From Juglans regia (Eukaryota > Streptophyta > Magnoliopsida > Fagales > Juglandaceae), in contig NC_049910.1 of the NCBI RefSeq assembly GCF_001411555.2, positions 32,645,150 through 32,709,149 of the forward strand: a stretch of 64,000 nt of DNA, in the 5' to 3' direction. Of this stretch, positions 36,070-47,174 are shown in pieces. A program made the translations under genes and the position numbers. Positions within the stretch are counted from its first letter, which is position 1, and every line of letters starts with the position of its first letter. Under the pieces are notes generated by a model, which did no database searches, was not told where the DNA came from, and was given only the letters and a program-made list of their open reading frames with translations.

Positions 36070-36289
36070 TAAATTTTTATATTAGTTCGAAGATTTACAA
36101 GGTAAGATATATACGAATATAAATTTTATTTGTCTTTACTTATATTTGCTGGTGTGCATATTTTAAATAATTTTTTATATTAATTAGTTGAATGAATAAT
36201 TATTTAAGATATATTATTAAATTACTAATAATATTTAAATTACATTTTTTTTATATGAATATAAAATCATAATTGAGTTGGTTTTTGTA

Positions 36290-36730
36290 ATTCTCTGCAA
36301 CAACGAAAAAAAATAGAAATAGAAGAACGTTTCCAGCACTGTCACTGACAGTCTGACACTGCCAGCCATGCTGAGCACATACATATATACTTTTTATTTT
36401 GTTTTTATTTTATTTATTTTATTTTCTCTCTAATCGATAAGCTTTATTTTTCACTGGTCTTACTTCGACCTCGTTATTCCTAATTCCTTCTTTCTTTTTA
36501 CAAAGCATCCATCTTTTATATCTCTCTTCTCGTTCTCTTCGTCTCTCTCTAGCCCACGCAGTACTCTCTGTCTCTCTCACATGGCTTTTCGTCTGAAAAC
36601 CGTTTTTGGGTTTATTCGAAACCGCCAATACAGACCTCCATTCGGAACCAGCACAGGAAAGTAGAGAACAGAAACAAAATCTTAATCCCATTTGTTTTCA
36701 TTGTTTGTTTTTTCGTTCAGGAATTGCCCA
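36290..36730 (+). promoter_or_regulatory. Presumed promoter and leader of the LRR-RLK gene
   Basis: A (TATA)-like stretch lies near 36380-36392, followed by CT-rich leader sequence (36520-36580) that is common in plant 5' leaders. No transcription start can be set from sequence alone. The overlapping minus-strand frame at 36419-36691 is the shadow of this CT-rich leader. Confidence 0.4.
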
Positions 36731-39535
36731 ATGGCTGTGGTTTTTGACTCTGGGTCAGGGTCTCTGGTATTGTGGTTCATTTCGCTTCTGCTACTCGGTG
36801 GAACAGTCAAGTCGGAGCCGACCCAGGACAAGCAAGCCCTCCTTGCTTTTATCAACCAGACCCCACACGCGAATCGTGTGCAATGGAACGCGTCCGGGTC
36901 AGCGTGCGACTGGTTCGGAGTTTTTTGTGACGCGAACCGTTCCTACGTATCTACTCTCCGGCTCCCCGGGGTCGGCCTTGTGGGAACGATTCCACCAAAC
37001 ACTCTTGGCCGGCTTAGTCAGCTTCGAGTGCTCAGTCTTCGCTCGAACCGCCTCTCCGGTGAGATCCCCCCCGATTTCTCCAATCTCACCCTCCTCCGCA
37101 GCCTTTACCTCCAAAATAACGAGCTATCCGGTGAGTTTCCACTCACCTTGACTCACTTAACTCGATTGACTCGTCTCGATCTCTCGTCCAACAACTTAAC
37201 GGGTCCAATCCCATTCTCAATCAACAACCTTACCCACCTGACTGCTCTTCTCTTACAAAACAACGGATTCTCGGGTACATTACCGAGCATCGCAGCCGGT
37301 TTGGATAAATTCAACGTCTCGTACAACCATCTCAACGGTTCCATTCCCGAAACGCTAGCGAAATTCCCAGCATCTGCATTCGCCGGAAACTCTGATCTCT
37401 GTGGGAAGCCACTGCCGCCGTGTAACCCATTCTTTCCATCACCGGCTCCATCACCGTCAGAGAAACCAGGCACGAACCCAGTTAAGAAAAAGTCCAAGAA
37501 GCTCTCCACAGTCGCTATAGTCTTAATAGCAGTTGGTTCAGCCGCGATAGCCTTTCTTCTACTGGTATTCCTCTTGCTCTGTCTCAAGAGACGACACCGT
37601 CAGCGAACAGCGAAATCTCCGAAGCCGCCGGCTACGACGCGTGCGATACCGGTGGAGGCAGGGACATCGTCGTCGAAGGACGACATCACGGGTGGGTCCA
37701 CCGAGGCGGAGAGGAACAGGTTGGTGTTCCTCGAAGGTGGGATTTATAGCTTTGACTTGGAGGACCTGTTGAGAGCCTCAGCGGAGGTTTTGGGGAAAGG
37801 AAGCGTGGGGACCTCGTACAAGGCGGTGCTGGAGGAAGGGACTACAGTGGTGGTGAAGAGGCTCAAGGACGTGGTGGTGACCAAGAGGGAGTTCGAGATG
37901 CAAATGGAGTTGCTGGGGAAGATTAAGCACGAGAATGTGGTTCCTCTCAGAGCTTATTACTATTCCAAGGATGAGAAATTGCTCGTTTCTGATTTCATGT
38001 CTGCCGGAAGCTTGTCCGCCCTTCTTCACGGTATGATACCAAATTTTCTCTGGTACATGCAATTTTTTGCTTCTATCCGTTAAATTAACGAGGATTAATC
38101 ATCTAACTTATTCTGATTTTTTTAAAAAAAAGAAGAAATTTAAATGCAAATTCCCAGGGGCACTTATTCAAGAAGGAAGAACATGACTTTTGACTTTTTT
38201 TTTTTTTGTGTATACGGAAATTCATTTCTTGTAAAATAATCAACATAGATTTGTGTTTTGTCGAATCTTGACCGGCGCTAAGCTCTAGCTGTGTTTGTAC
38301 TATATATATATATATGATATGTTTCTTTAACTGATAAATTATATACATAAACACAAGCACATCTGGGCAGCATTATGCGGAGGCTTCGTTATAGAAATTA
38401 ATTAGAGGTTTCTGTGTCTAAAATCAGCGCAGTATCCTCATATTCGATTGTTTAATTCCTGTTATAGTACATACAAACATTCCAAGTGTGTTTGAGTTCC
38501 CTATCACACGACCTTTAGGCTTTAAGCAACATGCTCTCATGATCTGCCATGAATTGCGTGACCGACATCATTTTTGTTCCTTTTTTGCTTTTTTGTTTTT
38601 TTTATTTCTCACTTTTGCTCCTTTTCACGATACCCATTTCGATTTCTTCTATGCAATTTACCTTGGTTTTTTCAACAGACATTTTTTGCACCGAAATATG
38701 TCATATGACTCATATTTATTTATTTTTATATACCCCAGCTGTCTGTTTTTTCCTGTTTGCTTGGTTGTAATGCACAAAGATCTAATTATTTGGTCATTTT
38801 CTTCTTCGATCGGCAACCCATAATTAATTTATTCAGTAATATTAGGCTTGATAATGTTGACATGAACGGATCAAGTGACGTCAATATTCCGGTAATCTTC
38901 TTGCAGGGAGCAGAGGGTCTGGCCGTACGCCATTGGAGTGGGACAACCGTTTCAGAATAGCACTGGGTGCCGCAAGAGGCCTCGCCCATCTACACTTATC
39001 GGGAAAGGTTGTCCACGGTAACATAAAGGCCTCCAACGTTCTCCTCCGACCCGACCAAGACGCGGCCGTCACGGACTACGGGATCAACACGCTGTTCGGT
39101 ACATCGACCCCGCCCAACCGCGTTGCCGGATACCGTGCCCCGGAGGTGGTGGAAACCCGGAAGGTGACGTTCAAATCCGACGTGTACAGTTTCGGGGTGT
39201 TGCTGCTGGAGATACTGACGGGGAAAGCACCGAACCAGGCGTCGTTGAGCGAGGAGGGCATAGATCTTCCTCGGTGGGTCCAGTCCGTGGTTAGGGAAGA
39301 ATGGACGGCGGAGGTGTTCGATGCGGAGCTGGTTAGGTACCACAACGTAGAGGAAGAGATGGTCCAGTTGCTGCAAATAGCAATGGCATGCGTTTCAACG
39401 GTGCCGGATCATAGACCGGCCATGCAAGAAGTGGTGAGGATGATGGAGGATTTGAACAGGGGCGAGACCGACGATGCCTTACGACAGTCGTCTGATGATC
39501 CGTCCAAAGGATCGAGCGCTCATACGCCTCCTTGA
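36731..39535 (+). CDS. LRR receptor-like pseudokinase (At2g26730-like)
   Basis: Single-pass membrane receptor-like protein; this LRR-RLK group is thought to signal without its own phosphotransfer. Exons are 36731-38030 and 38907-39535 (GT...AG, phase 1), giving 642 residues. The chosen ATG gives a signal peptide (FISLLLLGG, residues 1-28). An upstream in-frame ATG at 36692 would add 13 residues and place more charge before it. Next come an LRRNT (DKQALLAF...ACDWFGVFC), about five LRRs (to about 215), a Pro/Ser linker, a membrane segment (about 258-284, [20 protein letters not shown]) followed by KRRHRQR, and a kinase domain from about 340. The nucleotide loop is GKGSVGTSY and the lysine VVVKRLKD is kept. 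HRD reads HGN, so the catalytic Asp is absent, and DFG reads DYG. This predicts an inactive kinase, as in the family. The stop codon lies at the start of a 40-bp duplication. Confidence 0.93.
38031..38906 (+). other. Intron of the LRR-RLK gene, 876 bp
   Basis: It starts GTATGA and ends CTTGCAG, and splits the kinase domain after the ALLHG glycine codon, the usual intron place in this subfamily. A (TA)n run lies at 38300-38316. Removing it joins LLHG to [15 protein letters not shown] in frame. Confidence 0.9.
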
Positions 39536-39572
39536 TGATCCGGCGAAAGGATCGGACGGTCATGTGCCTCCC
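39493..39572. repeat. 40-bp tandem duplication at the end of the RLK coding region
   Basis: TGATGATCCGTCCAAAGGAT (39493) is repeated as TGATGATCCGGCGAAAGGAT (39533). Both copies continue through GATCG and CAT to CGCCTCC or TGCCTCC. Forty is not a multiple of three, and the stop TGA of the gene is the first triplet of copy 2. The second copy still encodes DPAKGSDGHVPPPE in another frame. Confidence 0.9.
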
Positions 39573-41400
39573 CCAGAGTGCATGGCCCCCACCTTTTATG
39601 AATTAAAAAATAGGGGACCAAAGCAGCAGCTAAAAAGACAACGAACGTGGTGGGTCTCATTAAAAATTACGAAAAAAGAAGTGCACAGTGATTTGGCGTT
39701 TGGGGTAGCTCGACCTCAATATGTGGGTTTTTACTTTTTTTTTTTTTAATTTTTTTTTTAAATTTTCAATTAATTTTTTGGGAGTTTATTTTTATTTTTA
39801 AAAAGAATTTAATTTGAATGATTTTTACAGGTTGGGGGGATGCTGAATTGTTAATGAAGGTGGGTTTGGGGGGGGGGAGTTCCATGAACAGATTGGAATT
39901 TGACCATTTGATGGAATTAGTTTGGTTTCTTTTTTGTTTCTCAAATTGTCAAGTAGTGTCTACATACTCCATATGTAATTGGAGTTTTTGTTGCTGATAT
40001 GGGAATCGATTGATGAAAACATCTAAAACATCCAACCACTTTGTTCGTCCCCCGCAAGACCAAAAGCCAACCAATTGAAACCACCATGGGCCCAAAGAAT
40101 AGTTACATGCGAGATATGACCCTTATTTTCTTTTTCTTAGTCCCATATCGAAAATATCTGCATATGACTCGAGAGAAGTTTATATATTTAGAATAATATT
40201 AAATACAAATTTTAAATAGAAAAATCTCGAAGAATAATTTTTTAAGGTGAAAATTTGTTTTTTATAAAAATTTATACGGAAATTATCTATTTAGAACTTT
40301 TAATACCTCGTGTTTATTTTAGGGAGATGCAGAAGTAGAACCGGATCTTTAAACCGGGGTGATCATCGTAATATCATCATATGCATAAGTGGATCAAGCA
40401 GTGCCGAGATAGCCACGTGGGATAGGGATTGAAGTAGCCAAGTGGTGGGAAAAGTAAGGGGCGTGATGGGCTAGATTTTTGAAAATAATGGTGGAGGGTG
40501 GGGACAGGCTGGCCGGCTAATCCTAATATCCAATCTGACAGTGTTTTGACGCAGCAATGCCGGGTGCCGGCCGCCTGATTCACGAGCCTGCCACCTTCGA
40601 CCCTACCATTGTCTTGCTCCACACCCTGCACTGGGCCTGGTCAGAGTTCGGCTTCATGCATAATATCACTTCAACATAATACCACAGTATTTTTTTTTTT
40701 TAATGCGTAAAATAAAATAATAAATAAAACTATGTGAAAGACCAGAAAAAGACGCTGACTTTTTATGAACTTTGTAAATGTTATAATCCTAAAAATAAAT
40801 AAAACACTTTAATATATATATATATATATATGATGAATATTATGCATCAGTTATTATTCATTCTCATAATATATATTTATAATTTTTTTATAGGATGTGG
40901 GTAGTGAATAACGACTAATAAGAATAATTTATATATATATAGAAAAATTTTAGACATAAACTTCTCATTCTTGTATATTACTTAAAAATATATAATTTTT
41001 TTTTATATTTTTTATTATGTGAAATTTGAAATATGAGAATAAAAAAATAAAATCATATATTTTTAAACAATGTGAAGAAGTGTTGGCTCAGCTTTCCATT
41101 CAATCTAGAGGCAGTACTTTTGTTGACGACATTCTTGCTTTAGCCATTTCATTGTTTTATCTTATCTATTTGATAAAACTCAACGAATTAGTTTAAATGA
41201 ATATTGGACTTGAATTAAAGCCACCTCAAAAGCACTTCTTCTAGATACAAGATTCTGATCTCTTTGCACGGATACACGTGGTAACAAACACTTGTTAAAT
41301 ATATAAATATATATAGATTATATCTTAATATCAAAGACAAAAATTGATTGAAAATGAGCCCTTTTTAGATGGATTCCTAACGTTTTGCAGTTTGCACTCG
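39573..41400. other. RLK 3' region and intergenic sequence, no gene seen
   Basis: 39573-39980 probably includes the 3' untranslated region (T-rich, with a G9 run at 39869-39878). 40380-40640 has mixed composition but no motif-bearing frame. (TA)n lies at 40814-40831. Confidence 0.45.
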
Positions 41401-41407
41401 ATGCAAA

Positions 41408-42770
41408 GTTTTTTTTTTTTTGTTTTTTGATAGGAACATAATATTTCATTAATAAAAGAAAGTTTACAGATATTTTTCAAACCAAATGGTTTGAGAAATA
41501 AAATCTGAAAAACAATCCCACTACATTGAGATATCCTCAACATTCCCAGTAAACTGGGCAAGTTTGTGAGCAACCCGATTGCTTTCTCTATACACATGTT
41601 GAAATTTGCACTCAACATATACCCCTTGAAGCTTTCTGATTTCCTGCACTAGTGGATCTAACACAGCAGTTTCAATCTCATTGTTAAGCACTTGTACAGC
41701 CATCAAGCAATCTGACTCAACCATCATTCTTTGGATTCCCATGTTAGCACAAAACTGTAAAGCTCGTAGGATTGCTAGTAATTCGATAGGTTCAGCATCT
41801 TTCACTTCAAACTCTATCTCGCTAGCTGCCAACAAAACATCACCCTTCCCATCTCTAAGCACAAACCCCACCCCTGCTCTGTTGATCTCACCAAAAACAG
41901 CTCCGTCTACACTCAATTTCAACCAATCAATAGGTGGTGGCTTCCATTCATAGTAGGCTCGAACCTTAGGCTTTTGCAATTGTTTCAAGTCTATGAAAGA
42001 CCTTTGAACAGAAAGAGCATAATCAATAACCTGTTGTACTGCTATACTTTTCTGCTCTTGAATCATTTGGTTCCTTCTCCACCAAAAATCCCATGCAAGA
42101 GAAAATAATGAAGAGAGCTTCCCTTCCTGTCCCTTCTCTAAAACCATTACAGTTTAATTCTTGTCCAGATTTTTCATCAAAGGAACATATGGAAACCAGC
42201 TAGAATGTATAGATTGACAGTAAAACAACGCATGTGCTGTGTCTTCAATCCCTTGCTTGCAAAAACAACAAGACCCCTCAATATTAACACGCCTTTTGAG
42301 CAGATTCTGCTTTGATGGTAGCCCCTCTTTGCAGGCCCTCCATGCAAAAACCTTTATTTTATTCGGGACTTTCATTTTCCACAATGCCTTCCAAAGTAAT
42401 TGTTGTTCGCTTGCATTCGAACATTCATCTATACCACCTATTAGCTTCTCTTTGAAAAAATCTGTAGCAGCTTCTTACACTAAACTTGTCATTTCTTTCC
42501 TGGGACCAAATTATCTGATTCAATTGCTCAGTAGAACAGATCATTACTTTCAAGATATCAGCAACCAGTCTTGGATTGAATAGAGCTCTAAGCTGTTCCA
42601 CTTGCCATCCTCTAGTAACAGGATCTATTAATCTTTCCACAGGGGCTTCTCGAAACTCATCCATAATACAAATGTCTTCCTGCATCAATGGTTGGTGACC
42701 TGGGATCCAAGGTCCTTCCATTATCTAAAGGAGTGATATTGCCTCCGCAAGAGTTTCTCACACATTTCTC
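41408..42770 (-). pseudogene. 5'-truncated L1-type LINE: zf-RVT and RNase H-like tail
   Basis: On the minus strand the end of an ORF2-type protein is readable. 42721-42425 reads GPWIPG...DEFREAPVERLIDP and WSQERNDKFSVRSCYRFF. After a frameshift, 42384-42154 is the zf-RVT zinc domain (MKVPNKIKVFAWRACKEGLPSKQNL...CCFCKQGIEDTAHALFYC). After a TAA, 42147-41521 is the RNase H-like RVT_3 domain (LSVDGAVFGEINRAGVGFVLRDGKG, with Asp, ELLAILRALQF with Glu, MVESDCLMAV with Asp), ending VAHKLAQF. A 3' tail with ATTATGTTCCTATC and an A run (T run on the plus strand, 41408-41429) follows. The reverse transcriptase core and endonuclease are absent. RVT_3 genes also exist as host genes, but the zf-RVT and tail show LINE origin. 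Confidence 0.88.
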
Positions 42771-44140
42771 TCGCCCAAATTATGAAAGAATGCATTTGAT
42801 CATATCTGCTATGTTGACGGTGTTAGATCTTAGAGAGAATGTAGCGTGTCAATCTTTAATAATTAGAGAATATAATGTGTGAGTTTTTTTTAAGAGTAAT
42901 ATTAGATACATTTTTAGGTGTGCAAGTCCCGCACACTTTCTTAAAAAAAAAGAGGGGTTATTTTTTTATGTGAATTCCAGACTTCTCCTAAATTTATTAA
43001 AGGGGAGAGTACACAAGATTTGCACATTCTAGAATTGTATAAATTATAGTTTTTTTTTTTTAAATTAGGGTGTAAAGTGTATTTATCTTTTTTTTTTTTT
43101 AACAAAACATATTTTTGTGCATGGAAGATTTATTCAGCTTGCAACAAAAAAAAAAAAAAAAAACAAAACAAAACCAAAAAAACAAAGTAAAAATAAAAAA
43201 ACAAGAAGGATGTACATTATGCTTCACAAAACTGATAATCTGGATCTCACCTTACAAAATAGCAAATGAAGAATTAAAAATAAATTATTTAGAACAGAGA
43301 GTTGTTGAGAATATTTATTACTATGTTTTTAATTTATCTGTCTATGGTTAGCTATGCTGTTAAGTATCCCATCAATAACCAACCATCTAGGGCCACATCC
43401 AAGCTGGGTGACTCATGACTTTAATGTAATCAAATTCTTGGATGAGACTTTCAAAAGAGTATCTCAGATCTGGTTTGACTGCATTCTTTCAACACATGAA
43501 CTGCTTCCTTAACCTCAAGTTGCAAAGGATATTAGGTTCAACACTAATAAGTGCATGCATGAAAAACAAAGAGATTTGACATTGTGTGCATGAAAATTTA
43601 AGAGAAATTCAATAATATCATGAATCATGACATGGCCCACCGAATCAATGAGCATAAGGATTGTGCCATTCACATCAAGCTTTGGGTGATAAGGGAGAAG
43701 ACACATGGGATTAGTATAATTAATGGGTTTGACACAACTGGAAAGAGTTTGTTAATGATTAGTGACACTGAAAAAGCTTCCCAACCCCTCTTTACCTTCA
43801 ACTCATGTTATGTGTCTATTTTCCCTTGAAACAAACAAAAGCTATACATACCTAAAAGTAGTGTCTGGATGCACTTTGTTTGACAGCTAACATAAATAAA
43901 GCAGAAAGTATTCCAAACCTTTTCGAACCATCAAGTAGAGGAAAAAAAAAAAAAATGTGATGATCTCTATAATTAACATTGGAATATATAGTGGATTGTA
44001 ATGATCTTTTGCTCTTTTTTATTTTTATTATAATTTTATGTTCCATCCAATTTTGACAATTTGATTACAGAGCACGTTAAAAGTGCAAGAGAAACCACCC
44101 ACGAGAATTCATATTTTATAGTGAAGAAGTTTTGTTGATT
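42771..44140. other. Intergenic, MITE-like fragment, no gene seen
   Basis: 42891-43062 starts AAGAGTAATATTAGATACA and carries GTGCAAGTCCCGCACAC, shared in diverged form with 52888-53060 and 48010-48050. Homopolymer A and T runs are frequent at 43050-43200. Short frames have no motif. Confidence 0.4.
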
Positions 44141-44142
44141 AA

Positions 44143-44361
44143 AGCTGTGTTTGGTTGTTGAACTCATCTCAACTCAATTATTAATGTGATTCACAACTTT
44201 TTCAACTTCTCATAAAAAAGTTAAAACTCATCTCAACCTACTTCATATATTTAAACACATATTTCAACCTATTTACATTCAAATACATCTCAATGAGACT
44301 CATAAAACATTACTATTCATATATCAGCTTTATGAGATCATCTCAGCATCCGAACGCAGCC
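44143..44361. mobile_element. MITE, related ends, different interior
   Basis: The left end AGCTGTGTTTGGTTG and right end CCGAACGCAGCC are complementary in 9 of 12 positions and resemble the other MITEs. The interior (AACTCATCTCAACTC, CTTTATGAGATCATCTC) lacks the TATAATAAA core, so it is a separate subfamily. Flanks are imperfect. Confidence 0.6.
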
Positions 44362-44554
44362 AACTTAATCATATCACTTACGTAGCAGAGAATTGTAGTG
44401 ATGAACATGAAGCACAAGTGCAGAAAGAAGTTGATGGCTGTCCATTTTTATCCAATCATTGCATAAACTGTATTAGTCCCGCAAATTCAGCAGGCAACAT
44501 TTCGGAATGTAGGAGAAGGATCGAGAGGAGGTCAAGTTTCTAGTTTCTTGAAAT

Positions 44555-45310
44555 GTTTATGGCATCTGATGAAGATTCCAAAGAAAATGAAGATTTTTGC
44601 TTGGAGGGAATGCCAAGAGAATTTGCCAACTTATCAAAATTTGAAAAGATGAAGGATTTTGGAAGATGATAAATTTGTGTTCTGCCATAGGGTTACTGAG
44701 GAAACCTTGACAAAGTTTATTGCTATTGCTTGGGGAGTGTTGTTCATCTAAGTTTTTGATGGGTATATAGTAAGGAGGCCGCGAAGAAGATGATTTGTTG
44801 GATCCCTCCACCAATTGATTTCCTTTAAGTTAAATGTGGATGGAGCAACTTTCTTGAATCAACAGAAAACAAGAGATCAAGGGAATGTTGTGGCTGCTTG
44901 TAGTAAATTGGAAAGAGAGGCTTTTTCTTCTGAGTTCATCGAGGATACATAGTGCAATGTTGAGGGGATTGCAATTTTTGTACTCAATGGGGTGTTCAAA
45001 AGTTAATGTTGGAAACAGATTGTTTAATTCTTGTTAATGCTTTGATTTCTTCTGCTGAAGTACCTTACTGATTTTGCTTTTCTGATTCAAGACATGAAAC
45101 GAATGCTGAGGGGCTTTCAAGAAGTGCAGATTTCACATGTAAGTAGACTGAGAAAGCACATCAATTAGCAAGGTATGCTTGGAATGTTGAGGAAATTGAG
45201 ATGTGGTTGGATTCTTGTCCTTCTTTTGTATCACAAGCTGTTTGGCTTGATAAAGGACTTTATTTTTCAATGAATGGAATGCTGTTCATAAAATAATAAT
45301 AATAATAACC
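44555..45310 (+). pseudogene. 5'-truncated LINE remnant: zf-RVT and RNase H traces
   Basis: 44563-44660 reads MKIPKKMKIFAWRECQENLPTYQNL, the zf-RVT motif also seen in the minus-strand LINE at 42384. About 44800 reads WIPPPIDF, then FKLNVDGATFLNQ in a shifted frame, the start of the RNase H domain. 45090-45180 has traces of the domain end, and the 3' tail (AATGAATGGAATGCTGTTC then (AAT)n at 45293-45308) is LINE-like. There are many stops and frameshifts. Sequence divergence from 41408-42770 shows a different, older insertion. Confidence 0.75.
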
Positions 45311-45825
45311 TCTGCCCAATACGTATGGGATCAATTCAAATTGCAACCTGAAAAATATGAGGAAGATTTAGAGCAAGTGAGAGATCAGTGTCGATCTCCC
45401 AGCGATCAAGAGAAGCCCCCATAAGCAAGTTTTACATACTTTGGCTGCCAGAAAATCAATATGACCTCTTTAATTGGTCCTGACAAATTAGAAATGTAAT
45501 ATATATAAGTGGTGTATGAGAGAAAGGTGATAGCTTGCGGTGCCATGAACACACGTGCACTAACATGGAACCCAACCCTTGAAAAGTGTCCTGTTTTAGA
45601 ATTTCAAAGATAATGGTTGTGAAGTAACATGTCCCAAAAAATTAAACTCATGATGAGAATATGCCTGCTGTAAAAAAGATGAAGTACATACACAAATGAT
45701 TCTTTGAGAGATACCAGCATTGGGCATTATCTTATACTATGTGAAATCATCACTTGTCTTAAAAGTTTAAACTGATGGAAAAATGTAGATTTTATTATTT
45801 ATAATCTATATCTTAATATTTTTTT
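45311..45825. other. Intergenic, no gene seen
   Basis: 45345-45430 has mixed composition around GAGAGATCAGTGTCGATC but no frame with a recognisable motif. Confidence 0.4.
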
Positions 45826-46160
45826 TCTAAATGAGTACACCTAACACGTAGAATATTAGAGTGTAGAGTTAGAATTCGAACTCTGGACCTATACTCTGAT
45901 ACTATATAGAAAATAAACATAATATAGAAAAGGAATTGGAGAAGTGAGGAGAGAGAATTTAAGGGCTACATTTTTCATTTTTTCTACTCTCAATTGTTAT
46001 TTAATACATAACATTTGTTTCTATTTATAGGTGAATGAGACCAACGAAAGAATTAAAATACAATAAATCAATTAATTATATATAGTAGAAAATAAATCAT
46101 ATTATCATACATACTAAGATATTATAAATATATTTTATAATAAATATGGCCACGAAATAT
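45826..46160 (-). mobile_element. LTR-retrotransposon remnant with primer-binding-site-like motif
   Basis: Read on the minus strand, 45903 downwards is TATAGTATCAGAGTATAGG, close to the tRNA-iMet primer-binding site, followed by CCAGAGTTCGAATTC, a combination common after plant LTRs. Before it (45912-46160) lies sequence with a TATA box (CCTATAAATAG on the minus strand, near 46020-46032) and TTTTCTATA just before the site, as in the TRIM at 27547. The far border is not resolved, and no second LTR or coding domain was found. Confidence 0.5.
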
Positions 46161-46457
46161 TAAACCAGGGTGGCAATGTCACAGCAATACATGTGCAGTG
46201 AAAAAGATCTGATCTTTTGTATCTTTCTGCAAAATTGGACTCCAAAAGCTTCTTCTTTTTGTGCCCTTGTTAATGAGACCAGCTAAAGGAGTCCATTAAT
46301 GTTAAACGGATGGTCCATCCTAAGAAAATGGGCCATTAAGCCCAACTTCTTCTACCCGAGAGTCGACTTCTTACCGGCTATTTGATCCAATTGCATCTCT
46401 TGGGGGACGCAAAATATCTGAGAACGGGCTGCATATACGGAGGATTATGGGTGATAA

Positions 46458-47171
46458 GAGCATTCTCATTGGCTTGATCAAATGAAAAAATTATTTAAAA
46501 TTTAGATAACTTGTATAAAAAACTCTACATTGGATTGACCATCTACAAAATAATTTACATTTTTGCTACAGTCATTGGCCAAATATAGAGAACCATAATT
46601 AGTTCTCTAAATATTAAAATACTAATTTTTCACTCCAAGCGAACAAATTAAATTAATTAGAATATAATTAACATTTAACATTTAGAATATAATTATTATT
46701 AACATTTGATAATACTTTTTTAATATTAATTTAATTAGAATATAATTATTATTAACATTTAATAAAACTTTTTTAATATTAATTTAATTAAAATATAATT
46801 ATTATTAACATTTAATAATATTTTTTTTAATATTAATTTAACTAGAATATAATTATTATTAACATTTAATAAAACTTTTTTTAATATTAATTGAATTAGA
46901 ATATAATTATTATTAACATTTAATAATACTTTTTTTAATATTAATTTAACTAGAATATAATTATTATTAACATTTAATTAGTAGAACTATAAAATGTGAT
47001 AAAAATAAATTTAATTAATTAATTATTAAAATAATAATATTTTAGTATTATATAGAAATTGAATGGCTAATCCAATGTGGGGATTGAATTTAAATGAAAT
47101 AGGCAAATGTAAAAAAGTGTGATATTGGCTAAATTTTGAAGATGTATTTACCCAAGCCAATGAGAATGCTC
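46458..47171. mobile_element. Tourist/Harbinger-like element with perfect 19-bp ends
   Basis: The 714-bp unit begins GAGCATTCTCATTGGCTTG and ends with its exact complement. It is flanked by TAA at 46455-46457 and 47172-47174. GAGCATTCTC-type ends with a TAA duplication are typical of the PIF/Harbinger group. The interior is non-coding and holds six tandem copies of a 53-54-bp AT-rich unit. Perfect ends suggest a younger insertion than the other MITEs. Confidence 0.9.
46683..46980. repeat. Six tandem copies of a 53-54-bp unit
   Basis: Copies of TAGAATATAATTATTATTAA start at 46683, 46736, 46789, 46843, 46897 and 46951, each followed by CATTTAATAA and TTTTTTAATATTAATTT. The array lies wholly inside the Tourist-like element at 46458. 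Confidence 0.93.
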
Positions 47172-47174
47172 TAA

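Noticed and set aside
36606..37151. 181-codon frame overlapping the receptor-kinase start
   Set aside because: It is an out-of-frame shadow of the signal-peptide and LRR exon; the other frame has the family domains.
41521..42147. Expressed host RNase H-like gene
   Set aside because: The upstream zf-RVT fragment, the frameshift, the in-frame TAA and the A-rich 3' tail show it is the end of a truncated LINE.
45870..45905. Possible tRNA gene or SINE (TTCGAATTC looks like a B box)
   Set aside because: No A box at proper spacing and no cloverleaf; the adjacent TATCAGAG motif fits an LTR primer-binding region better.
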